Part shown: positions 9,181 to 17,310 of the stretch, in pieces
Layout of the letters: each line of letters starts with the position of its first letter
How positions within the stretch are numbered: position 1 is the first letter of the stretch
Source of the DNA: Cellulophaga sp. F20128
GTDB lineage: Bacteria; Bacteroidota; Bacteroidia; Flavobacteriales; Flavobacteriaceae
NCBI RefSeq assembly: GCF_023015805.1
Contig: NZ_JALKBA010000020.1
Location: 1-64,000 of the forward strand
DNA length: 64,000 nucleotides
Reading direction: 5' to 3'
The notes under the pieces: model-generated
The model's input: only the letters and a program-made list of their open reading frames with translations
Databases searched by the model: none
Told to the model about the DNA's origin: nothing
Position numbers and translations under genes: made by a program

Positions 9181-10037
9181 TAAACTGCTTTAAGACTTAA
9201 ATCCATATTGTAAACAGAATGCGTTAATGCCCCCGACGAAATATAATCAACTCCACAATCTGCGTAGTTACGAATGGTTTCTTCATTAATTCCGCCGCTG
9301 GATTCCGTTAAACAACGATCGCCAATTAATGCTACAGCTGTTCTAGTATCCTCATAATTAAAGTTATCGATAAGAATGCGATAAACACCTTCTGTTTTTA
9401 GAATTTCTTTTATCTCATCTAAATCTCTGGCTTCTACAATAATTTTTAAATCCCTCTTTGTATTTTTTAAATAGTGCTTTGTTTTTTCAATTGCCTTCGT
9501 AATTCCTCCAGCAAAATCAATATGATTGTCTTTCAACATAATCATATCATACAAAGCAAACCTATGATTTTCTCCACCTCCAATTTTAACAGCCCACTTT
9601 TCTGCAGCACGTAAACCCGGTGTGGTTTTTCGCGTATCCAATATTTTAGTAGTAGTACCTTCTAATAACTTTACAAAAAAATTGGTTTTGGTAGCGATGG
9701 CACTCATGCGTTGCATGGCATTTAAAACCAAGCGTTCCGCTTTTAATATACTTTGAGATTTCCCTGTTACATAAAAAACAACATCACCATAGGCAACACT
9801 TTCCCCATCGTTAATTAGGGTTTCTATTTCTAAATCACGATCTACATAAGCAAATACCTGCTTGGCAAATGATACTCCAGCAATAATACCTTCATCCTTT
9901 ACCAAAAGCTTAGCCTTTCCTGTTGCCGTTGCTGGGATACAAGCCAAAGAGCTATGATCTCCATCGCCTACATCTTCGCGTATGGCATTGCTAATAATGA
10001 GGTCTATTTCTTTCTGAAACTGTTCTTCTGAAATCAT
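9180..10037 (-). CDS. nadC: nicotinate-nucleotide pyrophosphorylase (carboxylating)
   Basis: Converts quinolinate and PRPP to nicotinate mononucleotide in de novo NAD synthesis. At 285 residues it is full length. Diagnostic stretches are EDVGDGDHSS at the N-terminus, DTRKTTPGLRAAEKWAV near 136-152, GGGENHRFALYDMIMLKDNH, and the C-terminal ESSGGI barrel motif. It is the first gene of the nadC-yihY-DUF2147-priA run. No nadA or nadB is present nearby. Confidence 0.97.
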   Translation of the reverse strand: MISEEQFQKEIDLIISNAIREDVGDGDHSSLACIPATATGKAKLLVKDEGIIAGVSFAKQVFAYVDRDLEIETLINDGESVAYGDVVFYVTGKSQSILKAERLVLNAMQRMSAIATKTNFFVKLLEGTTTKILDTRKTTPGLRAAEKWAVKIGGGENHRFALYDMIMLKDNHIDFAGGITKAIEKTKHYLKNTKRDLKIIVEARDLDEIKEILKTEGVYRILIDNFNYEDTRTAVALIGDRCLTESSGGINEETIRNYADCGVDYISSGALTHSVYNMDLSLKAV

Positions 10038-10148
10038 TAAATTATTTTGTTTTGTGCTAATTTACTAAAATGTTTGTTGAAAGTTTAGGTGTTTTTTGGT
10101 TTTTAAATTAATCCCGTACCTTAGAACTTTAGAACCTATATTTACACT

Positions 10149-10622
10149 ATGCAAATTACACTTCTTGCCATTGGCAAAACAGACAATAAAAACTTACAAT
10201 CGCTTATTACAGAATATGAAAAAAGACTAGGCCATTATATTAAGTTTGATTTGGATGTTATTCCGGATATTAAAAATACAAAGAATTTATCTGAAGCCCA
10301 GCAAAAGGAAAAAGAGGGAGAGCTTATTCTTAAAAAATTAACCCCAACGGACATCCTTATTTTATTGGATGAAAATGGCAAACAGTATACTTCGGTAGAT
10401 TTTTCTGATTATTTGCAGAAAAAAATGAATGCAGGTACTAAAAAAATGGTGTTTGTTATTGGTGGTCCTTATGGTTTTAGTGATAGCGTATACAAAGCCT
10501 CTGACGGAAAAATCAGTCTTTCTAAACTCACATTTTCACACCAAATGGTTCGCTTGTTTGTAGTAGAGCAAATGTATAGAGCGTTTACCATTCTACGGAA
10601 CGAACCCTATCATCATAGATAA
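10149..10622 (+). CDS. rlmH: 23S rRNA (pseudouridine1915-N3)-methyltransferase
   Basis: SPOUT-class methyltransferase that methylates pseudouridine 1915 in helix 69 of 23S rRNA. At 157 residues it is full length. The SAM-binding knot is visible in LDENGKQYTS, VFVIGGPYGFS and LSKLTFSHQMVRL, and the protein ends with the conserved RAFTILRNEPYHHR. The sequence TATATTTA ends only four bases before the ATG. If it is the -7 box, the mRNA is nearly leaderless. It converges with the serine-pathway fusion gene. Confidence 0.97.
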   Translation: MQITLLAIGKTDNKNLQSLITEYEKRLGHYIKFDLDVIPDIKNTKNLSEAQQKEKEGELILKKLTPTDILILLDENGKQYTSVDFSDYLQKKMNAGTKKMVFVIGGPYGFSDSVYKASDGKISLSKLTFSHQMVRLFVVEQMYRAFTILRNEPYHHR

Positions 10623-10626
10623 AAAA

Positions 10627-10658
10627 AAAGCGTCATAGAAACTAATCTATAACGCTTT
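10627..10658 (-). terminator. terminator of the serA/serB fusion gene
   Basis: Stem AAAGCGT-c-ATAGA pairs with TCTAT-a-ACGCTTT around a 6-base loop. Only the minus strand has a T run after it (complement of 10621-10629), so it serves the minus-strand gene ending at 10680. It may also slow transcription from rlmH. Confidence 0.8.
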
Positions 10659-10679
10659 ATATATATCTACTTTATTATC

Positions 10680-12572
10680 CTAGTACAACACTCTAAACTT
10701 AATGGTATTCTCTACCTTTTTAAGTGCTTTGATGACTTCTTTATTGTATTCTTTATCTAAATCTGTAATGACATAGCCTACCGAATTATCGGTAGAAAGA
10801 AACTGTCCGGTTATGTTCATTTCATACTCGGCCAATACCTTGTTTATTTTAGCCATAATACCCGGTACGTTTTTGTGTATGTGTAAAAAACGGTGTGCAT
10901 TTGTTTGTCTAGGCAAACGAATACTCGGGAAATTTACGGCATCTACGGTATTTCCAGAATTGATATAGTCCATTATTTTATTGGGAACAAAATCTGCAAT
11001 ATCGCGTTGCGCTTCCTCAGTACTACCACCAACATGTGGTGTTAGTATCACATTTTCTAAGCCTTGCAATTCTGAGAAAAATTCACCGTTGCTTCGTGGC
11101 TCTTCTGGATATACATCTACTGCTGCACCACCAATTTTACCGCTTTTTAATGCCGCTACCAAGGCTGGTATATCTACCACAAAACCACGTGAAAGGTTTA
11201 TAAGCATAGCGCCATTTTTCATTTGCTTTATTTCGCGCTCTCCAATAAAGTTTTTATTCACTTTATTATCATCAATATGCAGGGTTACTACATCAGAAAC
11301 ATTAAGCAAGTCTTCTAGGGTATTGCATTTAATAGCATTACCAAGAGCCAACTGATCATTAACATCGTAATAATAAACACGCATACCTATGGCTTCGGCC
11401 AAAACAGACAACTGTTTCCCGATATTACCATAACCAACAATCCCTAAATTTTTACCTCGTACCTCCCTAGAATTAATGGCGGTTTTATTCCATTGTCCCT
11501 TGTGAATTTCCTGACTTCTAGGAAAAACATTACGCATTAAGGTTATTATTTCTCCAATGGCTAACTCTACCACCGACCGTGTATTACTGTACGGTGCGTT
11601 AAATACCACAACCCCTCTATTTTTAGCTGCTTCTAAATCTATTTGGGTAGTACCGATACAAAATGCACCAACTACCAATAATTTATCTGCCGCCTCCAAT
11701 ACTTTTTTGGTAACCTGAGTTTTAGAACGAATTCCTAAAACATGCACTCCTTTTAATTTTTCTATTAATTCTTCTTCAGGCAGACTGTGCTTTACCAATT
11801 CTACTGAAAACCCATCCTGAGAAAGATTATCAAACGCTGCAGGATGCACATTTTCTAACAGTAAAATCTTAATCCTGTTTTTAGGGTATGATATTTTTCG
11901 CGGTAAGTCGTTTACAAATAAAAATTCATCCATATTTGGTGTTACATGATCTGCATTTGTGGTTGCCTTGGCTCTACTCACATTTTCTGTATAAGCAAAG
12001 AATTTATCCGCAATTCCAGCTTCACGCATAACGTAATCACTATATCCATCACCTATCACTTGAACCTCGCCTTCCAAATTTAAATTTTTCAGACATTCGA
12101 TCTTTCCATTGTGGGAAGCCAAAACATTACCCTCGTCAAAACCTATAATTGTTCCTTCATCATCAAAGGTAAAGGTATTGGCGTATACTTTACTAGAAGG
12201 AATATCATATTCTTTTACTATAGGATCTATAAACTCTTTAAATCCGCACGAAATCACATAGATATCATCAGAAAATTTCTGAAAAAATTCCTTGTTTGAC
12301 TCAATCGATTTAGAAATTTTATCCCGTAAAACTTCAACCAATTGTGTTAAATCACTTTTATTTGCATTCAATAATTTTATGCGCCGCTCCAAGGATTCTG
12401 TAAACGAAATATCACCATCTATTCCTAAATTGGTGATTTCCTGTATTTCCTTAATTATTTCTTCCTTGTTAGACTTTCCCTGCAAAGTTATTTCGGCTAA
12501 AACATCCAAAGCCTCCACTCTTGTTAAAGTACTATCAAAATCAAAAACATATTTTCTCCCTTGGTCTACCAT
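10680..12572 (-). CDS. HAD phosphatase / D-3-phosphoglycerate dehydrogenase / ACT fusion
   Basis: A 630-residue fusion that seems to join the first and third steps of serine synthesis. Residues 1-220 are a SerB-like HAD phosphatase: DFDSTLT (DxDxT nucleophile), ISCG, the lysine in NGKIECLK, and GDGYSDYV. Residues about 235-550 are SerA: NAD-binding GIVGYGNIGKQL, catalytic Arg in LSRGF, Glu in YPEEP and His in LTPHVGGST. The last 75 residues are an ACT domain (HRFLHIHKNVPGIMAKIN), the usual site of serine feedback. SerC is not part of the protein and is not nearby. I believe the architecture is widespread in Flavobacteriia, but I know of no detailed study. Confidence 0.93.
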   Translation of the reverse strand: MVDQGRKYVFDFDSTLTRVEALDVLAEITLQGKSNKEEIIKEIQEITNLGIDGDISFTESLERRIKLLNANKSDLTQLVEVLRDKISKSIESNKEFFQKFSDDIYVISCGFKEFIDPIVKEYDIPSSKVYANTFTFDDEGTIIGFDEGNVLASHNGKIECLKNLNLEGEVQVIGDGYSDYVMREAGIADKFFAYTENVSRAKATTNADHVTPNMDEFLFVNDLPRKISYPKNRIKILLLENVHPAAFDNLSQDGFSVELVKHSLPEEELIEKLKGVHVLGIRSKTQVTKKVLEAADKLLVVGAFCIGTTQIDLEAAKNRGVVVFNAPYSNTRSVVELAIGEIITLMRNVFPRSQEIHKGQWNKTAINSREVRGKNLGIVGYGNIGKQLSVLAEAIGMRVYYYDVNDQLALGNAIKCNTLEDLLNVSDVVTLHIDDNKVNKNFIGEREIKQMKNGAMLINLSRGFVVDIPALVAALKSGKIGGAAVDVYPEEPRSNGEFFSELQGLENVILTPHVGGSTEEAQRDIADFVPNKIMDYINSGNTVDAVNFPSIRLPRQTNAHRFLHIHKNVPGIMAKINKVLAEYEMNITGQFLSTDNSVGYVITDLDKEYNKEVIKALKKVENTIKFRVLY

Positions 12573-12721
12573 TTTTACAAATAATTTAAGGAGTAAAAGT
12601 AAAAAATAATCCTATTCTAAACTTTAATTCTACATAAAATTAAATTGAAAAAAGCATATCATCACATATAATGAAGAAATTGTTTTTTAACTCCTGTTTA
12701 ATTAAGAATATGACAATAAAT

Positions 12722-13174
12722 TTAGAACCATCGACGGGCTTTTTTACGGTACAAAGTATAATCTTTACCAAATTTCTTACCTAAAACCCCCTCTTCTAGC
12801 TTAATCTGTGTGGTATTTATAAAAGAAACAAAACCAGCTGCCAGCAATACATTAAATGCATTACCCAAATACAAACCCCAAGCTAAAAGAACTAATAACA
12901 TGGCCAAATACATCGGATTTCTACTGTACTTGTAAATACCAGAGGTCACTAAACTTGTTACTTTATCTGGTTTTATGGGATCTATACTTGTCCTTGCTTT
13001 TAAAAACTGAAAGGTTGATACCAGTAAAACGAACACCATAATACCTACTAGCGTTTTTGCAAGCGGCAATCTGCCGTAAAAATCAAAATACCCAATGGGA
13101 GAAAATTTTGCCAATAGGTACATTCCCAAACCAAAAATAAACATCACAACAATTGGTGGAATCTTTAACTTCAT
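12722..13174 (-). CDS. isoprenylcysteine carboxylmethyltransferase-like membrane protein
   Basis: A 150-residue integral membrane protein with four or so hydrophobic segments. It has the hallmark of the ICMT/PEMT methyltransferase superfamily: SGIYKYSRNPMYLAM near residues 82-96, then a Glu-Glu pair followed by YTLYRKKARRW at the C-terminus, which bind SAM. The substrate in bacteria is unknown; prenylated proteins are not expected. It is divergent from rdgB with a shared 93-base upstream region. Confidence 0.88.
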   Translation of the reverse strand: MKLKIPPIVVMFIFGLGMYLLAKFSPIGYFDFYGRLPLAKTLVGIMVFVLLVSTFQFLKARTSIDPIKPDKVTSLVTSGIYKYSRNPMYLAMLLVLLAWGLYLGNAFNVLLAAGFVSFINTTQIKLEEGVLGKKFGKDYTLYRKKARRWF

Positions 13175-13203
13175 AGGTTTCTATTTTAAGGAAATAAATT
13201 TAC

Positions 13204-13211
13204 TATTTTTG
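13204..13211 (+). promoter_or_regulatory. -7 promoter box upstream of rdgB
   Basis: TATTTTTG matches TAnnTTTG exactly. Transcription would begin near 13218, which favours the ATG at 13268 over the in-frame ATG at 13217. A clear -33 TTG is not visible. Confidence 0.5.
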
Positions 13212-13267
13212 ATTCGATGTACCTCTTAATAGAGGTACAAATTAAAAAGAAATTAAAAATACCAACA

Positions 13268-13858
13268 ATGAAAATTGTATTTGCAACCCACAACAAGAAT
13301 AAGCTTAAGGAGGTTCAAAAGTTGCTGCCCAAAAGCATTACCCTACTATCCTTGGAAGATATTAATTGTTTGGAAGACATTCCTGAAACTGCAGACACCA
13401 TTGAAGGTAATGCCATACAAAAAGCAGATTACGTAACTAAAAAATACGACTTAGCTTGTTTTTCGGACGATACGGGCTTGCTTGTAAATGCCCTGAACGG
13501 GGCACCCGGAATTTACTCCGCCCGCTATGCCGGCGAACAAAGAGATTCAGAAGACAATATGGACAAATTACTAAGCAATCTAAGGGAATCTACAGACAGG
13601 TCTGCTCAATTTAAAACCGCCATTGCCTTAAATATAAGCGGGGAACAGCATATTTTCAAGGGTATTGTAGAAGGTGAAATCACCATAGACAAACGGGGTG
13701 GCAAAGGTTTTGGGTATGATCCTATTTTTATGCCCAAGGGGTACCAACAGACGTTTGCTGAACTACCAATGGACATAAAAAATAGCATAGGACATAGAGG
13801 AAAAGCGGTAGAACAATTGGTGCAGTATTTAAAAACCAAGCACTCCTCTTCATTCTAA
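13268..13858 (+). CDS. rdgB: XTP/dITP diphosphatase (non-canonical purine NTP pyrophosphatase)
   Basis: HAM1/RdgB enzyme that hydrolyses dITP, dXTP and related damaged purine nucleotides, protecting DNA from their incorporation. I start it at 13268, giving 196 residues, because MKIVFATHNKNKLKEVQ is the family N-terminus. The 17 extra residues of the longer reading (from 13217) do not belong to the family. Other motifs are SDDTGLLVNALNGAPGIYSA, GYDPIF and SHR-like IGHRGKA near the C-terminus. It stands alone between the ICMT-like gene and the helicase. Confidence 0.96.
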   Translation: MKIVFATHNKNKLKEVQKLLPKSITLLSLEDINCLEDIPETADTIEGNAIQKADYVTKKYDLACFSDDTGLLVNALNGAPGIYSARYAGEQRDSEDNMDKLLSNLRESTDRSAQFKTAIALNISGEQHIFKGIVEGEITIDKRGGKGFGYDPIFMPKGYQQTFAELPMDIKNSIGHRGKAVEQLVQYLKTKHSSSF

Positions 13859-14200
13859 AATAGGATGCTGAAAAATAGTTGCCATGTAACTTAGAGCCTT
13901 GCCAAACTAGTATTGGTGTAAATTCAATACAATTATTGACCTATTCTGCAGTAGAAAAAGTGAGTGGATTACCCTATACTAGCATCCGCAACGCTATTTT
14001 AAAGTTCTTTTCTTATTAATATACCTGGTTTTAGGAGTCATTTGCATTGGTATTTACGACCATTTTTAGCTACAAATATCTTTTATATTCTACGGCTCGC
14101 GTTTAGTATAGAAGGCGTTTCCATAGCTTTTTACGATTACGACAGACTACTACAAATGTAAGTAATACAATGGTTATAGCTCTAATTCAAATAAATAGAG
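13859..14200. other. gap between rdgB and the DEAD-box gene with no clear gene
   Basis: No complete ORF with protein-like character is present. Two short open stretches in different frames (about 13951-14016 and 14016-14069) read like fragments of a membrane protein tail (YLVLGVICIGIYDHF). They have no start or continuation, so they may be decayed coding sequence or chance. The 3' part supplies the promoter of the helicase gene. Confidence 0.4.
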
Positions 14201-14208
14201 TACCTTTG
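14201..14208 (+). promoter_or_regulatory. -7 promoter box of the DEAD-box helicase gene
   Basis: TACCTTTG matches TAnnTTTG. Transcription would start near 14215, leaving a leader of about 95 bases. That leader contains the palindrome CATAATTATG and GC-rich patches. A structured leader would suit cold-inducible control, as seen for other DEAD-box helicase genes, but this is inference. Confidence 0.5.
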
Positions 14209-14310
14209 CACCTTTAATAAACGCCGCTGGTATAGCATGTGTTGCTCGGAGTCATAATTATGATAATTGCTCTATGTAACATACATATTTGCGATTAAGT
14301 ATAACATATT

Positions 14311-16164
14311 ATGACAAAATTTGAAGCATTAGGGCTAGATCAGTCCCTATTAGATGCCATTACTGACCTTGGATTTGAATCACCTTCAGAGGTACAAGAA
14401 AAGGCAATCCCAATTCTTTTAGAAAATGACACTGACCTTGTGGCTTTGGCCCAAACAGGTACAGGAAAAACAGCAGCTTTTGGTTTTCCGTTAATTCAGA
14501 AAATAGACAGCAAAAGTAGAACTACACAAGGATTAATTCTATCGCCAACACGTGAACTCTGTTTGCAGATTACCAACGAACTTAAGTTGTATTCAAAATA
14601 CGAAAAAGGACTTAATGTAGTTGCTATTTATGGTGGTGCTAGTATTAGTGAACAAGCAAACCAAATAAAAAGAGGAGCTCAAATTATTGTAGCTACTCCT
14701 GGTAGAATGAAAGACATGATTAACCGTGGTATGGTTAATATATCTAAAATAGACTATTGTGTTTTAGATGAAGCTGATGAAATGTTAAACATGGGCTTCA
14801 TGGAAGACATCAAAGACATTTTATCAAACACACCGGATGAGAAATTTACATGGTTATTCTCTGCAACAATGCCAAGAGAAGTTTCTACGATAGCCAAGAA
14901 ATTTATGCATAACCCACAAGAAATTACGGTTGGTGCTAAAAATTCTGGTGCTACTACGGTACAACATGAATATTATATTGTTGGTGGTAGAGATAGATAC
15001 CCTGCATTAAAAAGATTAGCAGACACAAACCCAGATATATTTTCTGTAATTTTCTGTAGAACAAAAAGAGATACCCAAAGGGTAGCAGAAAAATTAATTG
15101 AAGACGGATACAATGCTGGCGCTTTACATGGCGATTTAAGTCAGAACCAAAGAGATTTGGTAATGAACTCCTTTCGTAAAAAACAAATACAAATGTTGGT
15201 AGCAACAGATGTTGCTGCTCGTGGTATAGATGTAGATGATATTACACACGTAATAAACTACCAATTACCAGATGAAATAGAAACATATACACACCGTAGT
15301 GGTCGTACAGGTAGAGCTGGAAAATCGGGTGTATCTATGGTTATTGTTACCCGCAGTGAATTGCGTAAAATAAAAGCAATTGAAAATAAGTTGCAAACAG
15401 AATTCTTAGCAAAGAAAATTCCAACTGGAATGGAAATTTGTGAGATTCAATTGTATCACTTAGCTAATAAAATAAAAAATACAGAAATTAATGAGCAAGT
15501 AGAAAACTACTTACCTGCAATTAATGATGTATTGGAAGGAATAGACAGAGAGGAACTTATTAAAAAGATTGTTTCTGTTGAATTTAGTCGTTTTCACGAT
15601 TATTACAACAAAACCAAAGACCTTAACACTACAGATCGCGGAGAACGCAGTGAGCGCGGAGAACGAGGAGAACGCAGTGAAGGTCGCGGTAGAGACAAAG
15701 CAGAAATACCTACAAGTGGTTCTGTGCGTTACTTTATTAATGTTGGCGAGCGCGATGATTACGATTGGATGAAGCTTAAAGATTTCTTAAAGGACACTGT
15801 TGGTCTTGGCCAAGAAGATGTATTTAAGGTAGATGTTAAGGAGAGTTTTTCTTTCTTTAATACCGATGTTGAGCATTCTGAAAAAGTATTATCAACTTTT
15901 ACAGAGTTTAAGGTAGACGGAAGATTTGTAAATGTTGAAGTCTCTAACAGCCCAGGTGGAGGCGGTGGAGGTCGCGGTAGAAGTGGCGGAGATCGTCGCG
16001 GAAGCGATAGAGGCAGATCAAGTTCATCTAGGAGTGGTGATAGAAGCCGCTCTCGTAGTGCAGATAGCAGAGGAGGAGACAGAAGTCGCTCTCGCAGCAG
16101 TGACAGTAGAGGTAGCCGTGGTGATGGTGGTTACGGAGCTAAAAAAAGCAAGAGAAGGTATTAA
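14311..16164 (+). CDS. DEAD-box ATP-dependent RNA helicase (CsdA/DeaD type)
   Basis: RNA helicase that remodels structured RNA, probably in ribosome assembly and cold growth. It is 617 residues long. The Q motif lies in FESPSEVQEKAIP. Motif I is AQTGTGKT, Ia PTRELCLQ, II DEAD, III SAT and VI HRSGRTGRAGKSG. Residues about 470-545 form a DbpA-type RNA-binding domain (RYFINVGERDDYDW). Two low-complexity basic blocks are present: GERSERGERGERSEGRGR near 445, and an Arg/Gly/Ser tail over the last 65 residues, which should add non-specific RNA affinity. The out-of-frame Ala/Glu/Val ORFs over these repeats are shadows. A terminator with a UUCG-type loop follows. Confidence 0.96.
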   Translation: MTKFEALGLDQSLLDAITDLGFESPSEVQEKAIPILLENDTDLVALAQTGTGKTAAFGFPLIQKIDSKSRTTQGLILSPTRELCLQITNELKLYSKYEKGLNVVAIYGGASISEQANQIKRGAQIIVATPGRMKDMINRGMVNISKIDYCVLDEADEMLNMGFMEDIKDILSNTPDEKFTWLFSATMPREVSTIAKKFMHNPQEITVGAKNSGATTVQHEYYIVGGRDRYPALKRLADTNPDIFSVIFCRTKRDTQRVAEKLIEDGYNAGALHGDLSQNQRDLVMNSFRKKQIQMLVATDVAARGIDVDDITHVINYQLPDEIETYTHRSGRTGRAGKSGVSMVIVTRSELRKIKAIENKLQTEFLAKKIPTGMEICEIQLYHLANKIKNTEINEQVENYLPAINDVLEGIDREELIKKIVSVEFSRFHDYYNKTKDLNTTDRGERSERGERGERSEGRGRDKAEIPTSGSVRYFINVGERDDYDWMKLKDFLKDTVGLGQEDVFKVDVKESFSFFNTDVEHSEKVLSTFTEFKVDGRFVNVEVSNSPGGGGGGRGRSGGDRRGSDRGRSSSSRSGDRSRSRSADSRGGDRSRSRSSDSRGSRGDGGYGAKKSKRRY

Positions 16165-16186
16165 TCCAATACGTTAATAGAATATT

Positions 16187-16212
16187 AAAAAATACGCTTC
16201 GGCGTATTTTTT
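16187..16212 (+). terminator. terminator of the DEAD-box helicase gene
   Basis: AAAAAATACGC and GCGTATTTTTT form a perfect 11-bp stem around a TTCG tetraloop, followed by more T. It lies 22 bases after the stop codon. Confidence 0.92.
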
Positions 16213-16306
16213 TTGTTTATTTACTACCTTTAACCCGAAAGCTCTTCTAATCAAAGGCAAAACTTTAATATCTTGTGTTTCTCAACCCTGGATAAATGAT
16301 TTATAT

Positions 16307-17089
16307 ATGAATAAATACGTACTACTTTTTTTAAGCTTACTCTGTTTTTATAGTCATTCTCAAGAAAAAAAGAGAAATAACAATCAAGAAGAAACCATTA
16401 CGGCAACTGTTATTAATGCACAAACGGATGAAGCGATGTCTAGTGTACACATTGTAAATCTAAATCAGGTTAAGGGAACAATTACCAATGACAATGGAAC
16501 ATTTACGATTCCGGCAGTAGCCAATGACACCTTATACCTAACTTATTTGGGTTTTAAATCTCAAAAAATAAGAGTCACCAATGACATGCTTAAATTTAAA
16601 GACACTAAAATTACCTTGACAGAATTGGCATACGCCTTGGAAGAGGTGGTTGTAAAACCGTATCAACTTACTGGGTTCCTAGAAATTGATGCTAAAAATA
16701 TTTCTATTAACGATTCGTATCAATATGCCATATCCGGACTTTCTAGTGGCTATGAAGCAGGGAATAAAAACCCCAGTGCTGTTACCAAAGTACTAGGCGC
16801 TATATTAAACCCAGCAGATTTACTCCGAAATTTATTTGGCAAAAAACCTGCACAAATGCGCAAGCTACGTCAAATGAAAGAAGATGACCGCATCCGAGAT
16901 TTATTAGCTTCAAAATTTGACAGGGAAACCCTAACCGAATTGTTGCAATTGGAAAAAGTGGATATCGAAGACATCTTGAACAACTGTAATTACTCTAAAT
17001 CTTTTATACTTACTGCCAACGACTTGCAAATTTTAGATGCAATGAGCGGGTGCTACGAAGACTATAAGGTACTTAATAGAAAAAAGTAA
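16307..17089 (+). CDS. exported carboxypeptidase-regulatory-like domain protein
   Basis: A 260-residue envelope protein. A signal peptide (to about residue 19, ending SHSQ) is followed by a CarboxypepD_reg-like / beta-sandwich domain at about 28-112 (ATVINAQTDEAMSSVHIVN, then TLYLTYLGFKSQKI). The remaining 150 residues are charged and contain no TonB-dependent barrel. The domain is usually the N-terminal plug extension of SusC-like receptors; here it stands alone, which is common in this phylum. Function is unknown. Neighbours give no clue, as it lies between the helicase and FUSC genes with its own upstream region. Confidence 0.85.
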   Translation: MNKYVLLFLSLLCFYSHSQEKKRNNNQEETITATVINAQTDEAMSSVHIVNLNQVKGTITNDNGTFTIPAVANDTLYLTYLGFKSQKIRVTNDMLKFKDTKITLTELAYALEEVVVKPYQLTGFLEIDAKNISINDSYQYAISGLSSGYEAGNKNPSAVTKVLGAILNPADLLRNLFGKKPAQMRKLRQMKEDDRIRDLLASKFDRETLTELLQLEKVDIEDILNNCNYSKSFILTANDLQILDAMSGCYEDYKVLNRKK

Positions 17090-17295
17090 AAGAACCGAGG
17101 CTATAGTTCAATATGTAGCACTTATTTTTAAGCTCAACCAGCAATATTGACAGTTCTAAAGAGCATTTTAGATGTACAGCCACTTCATCACAATTCCCAC
17201 CCAAGCACTTGCATATGGATTAATTACCAGCATTTATCCCTTAGATTTAATCTGTAATTAACACAAAAACACAATTCTAAAGACATCCTTTCAAT

Positions 17296-17303
17296 TACCT
17301 TTG
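17296..17303 (+). promoter_or_regulatory. -7 box immediately before the FUSC gene
   Basis: TACCTTTG matches TAnnTTTG and ends seven bases before the ATG at 17311. Transcription would begin at or within a base or two of the start codon, giving a leaderless mRNA. A -33 TTG at the usual distance is not seen. Confidence 0.5.
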
Positions 17304-17310
17304 CACTGCA

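Noticed and set aside
13951-14069. Short open stretches resembling a membrane protein tail before the DEAD-box gene
   Set aside because: No start codon, two different frames and under 30 residues each; not enough to call a pseudogene.
15569-16177. ORFs rich in Ala, Glu and Val over the helicase tail
   Set aside because: They are out-of-frame readings of the repetitive Arg/Gly/Ser codons of the DEAD-box gene.
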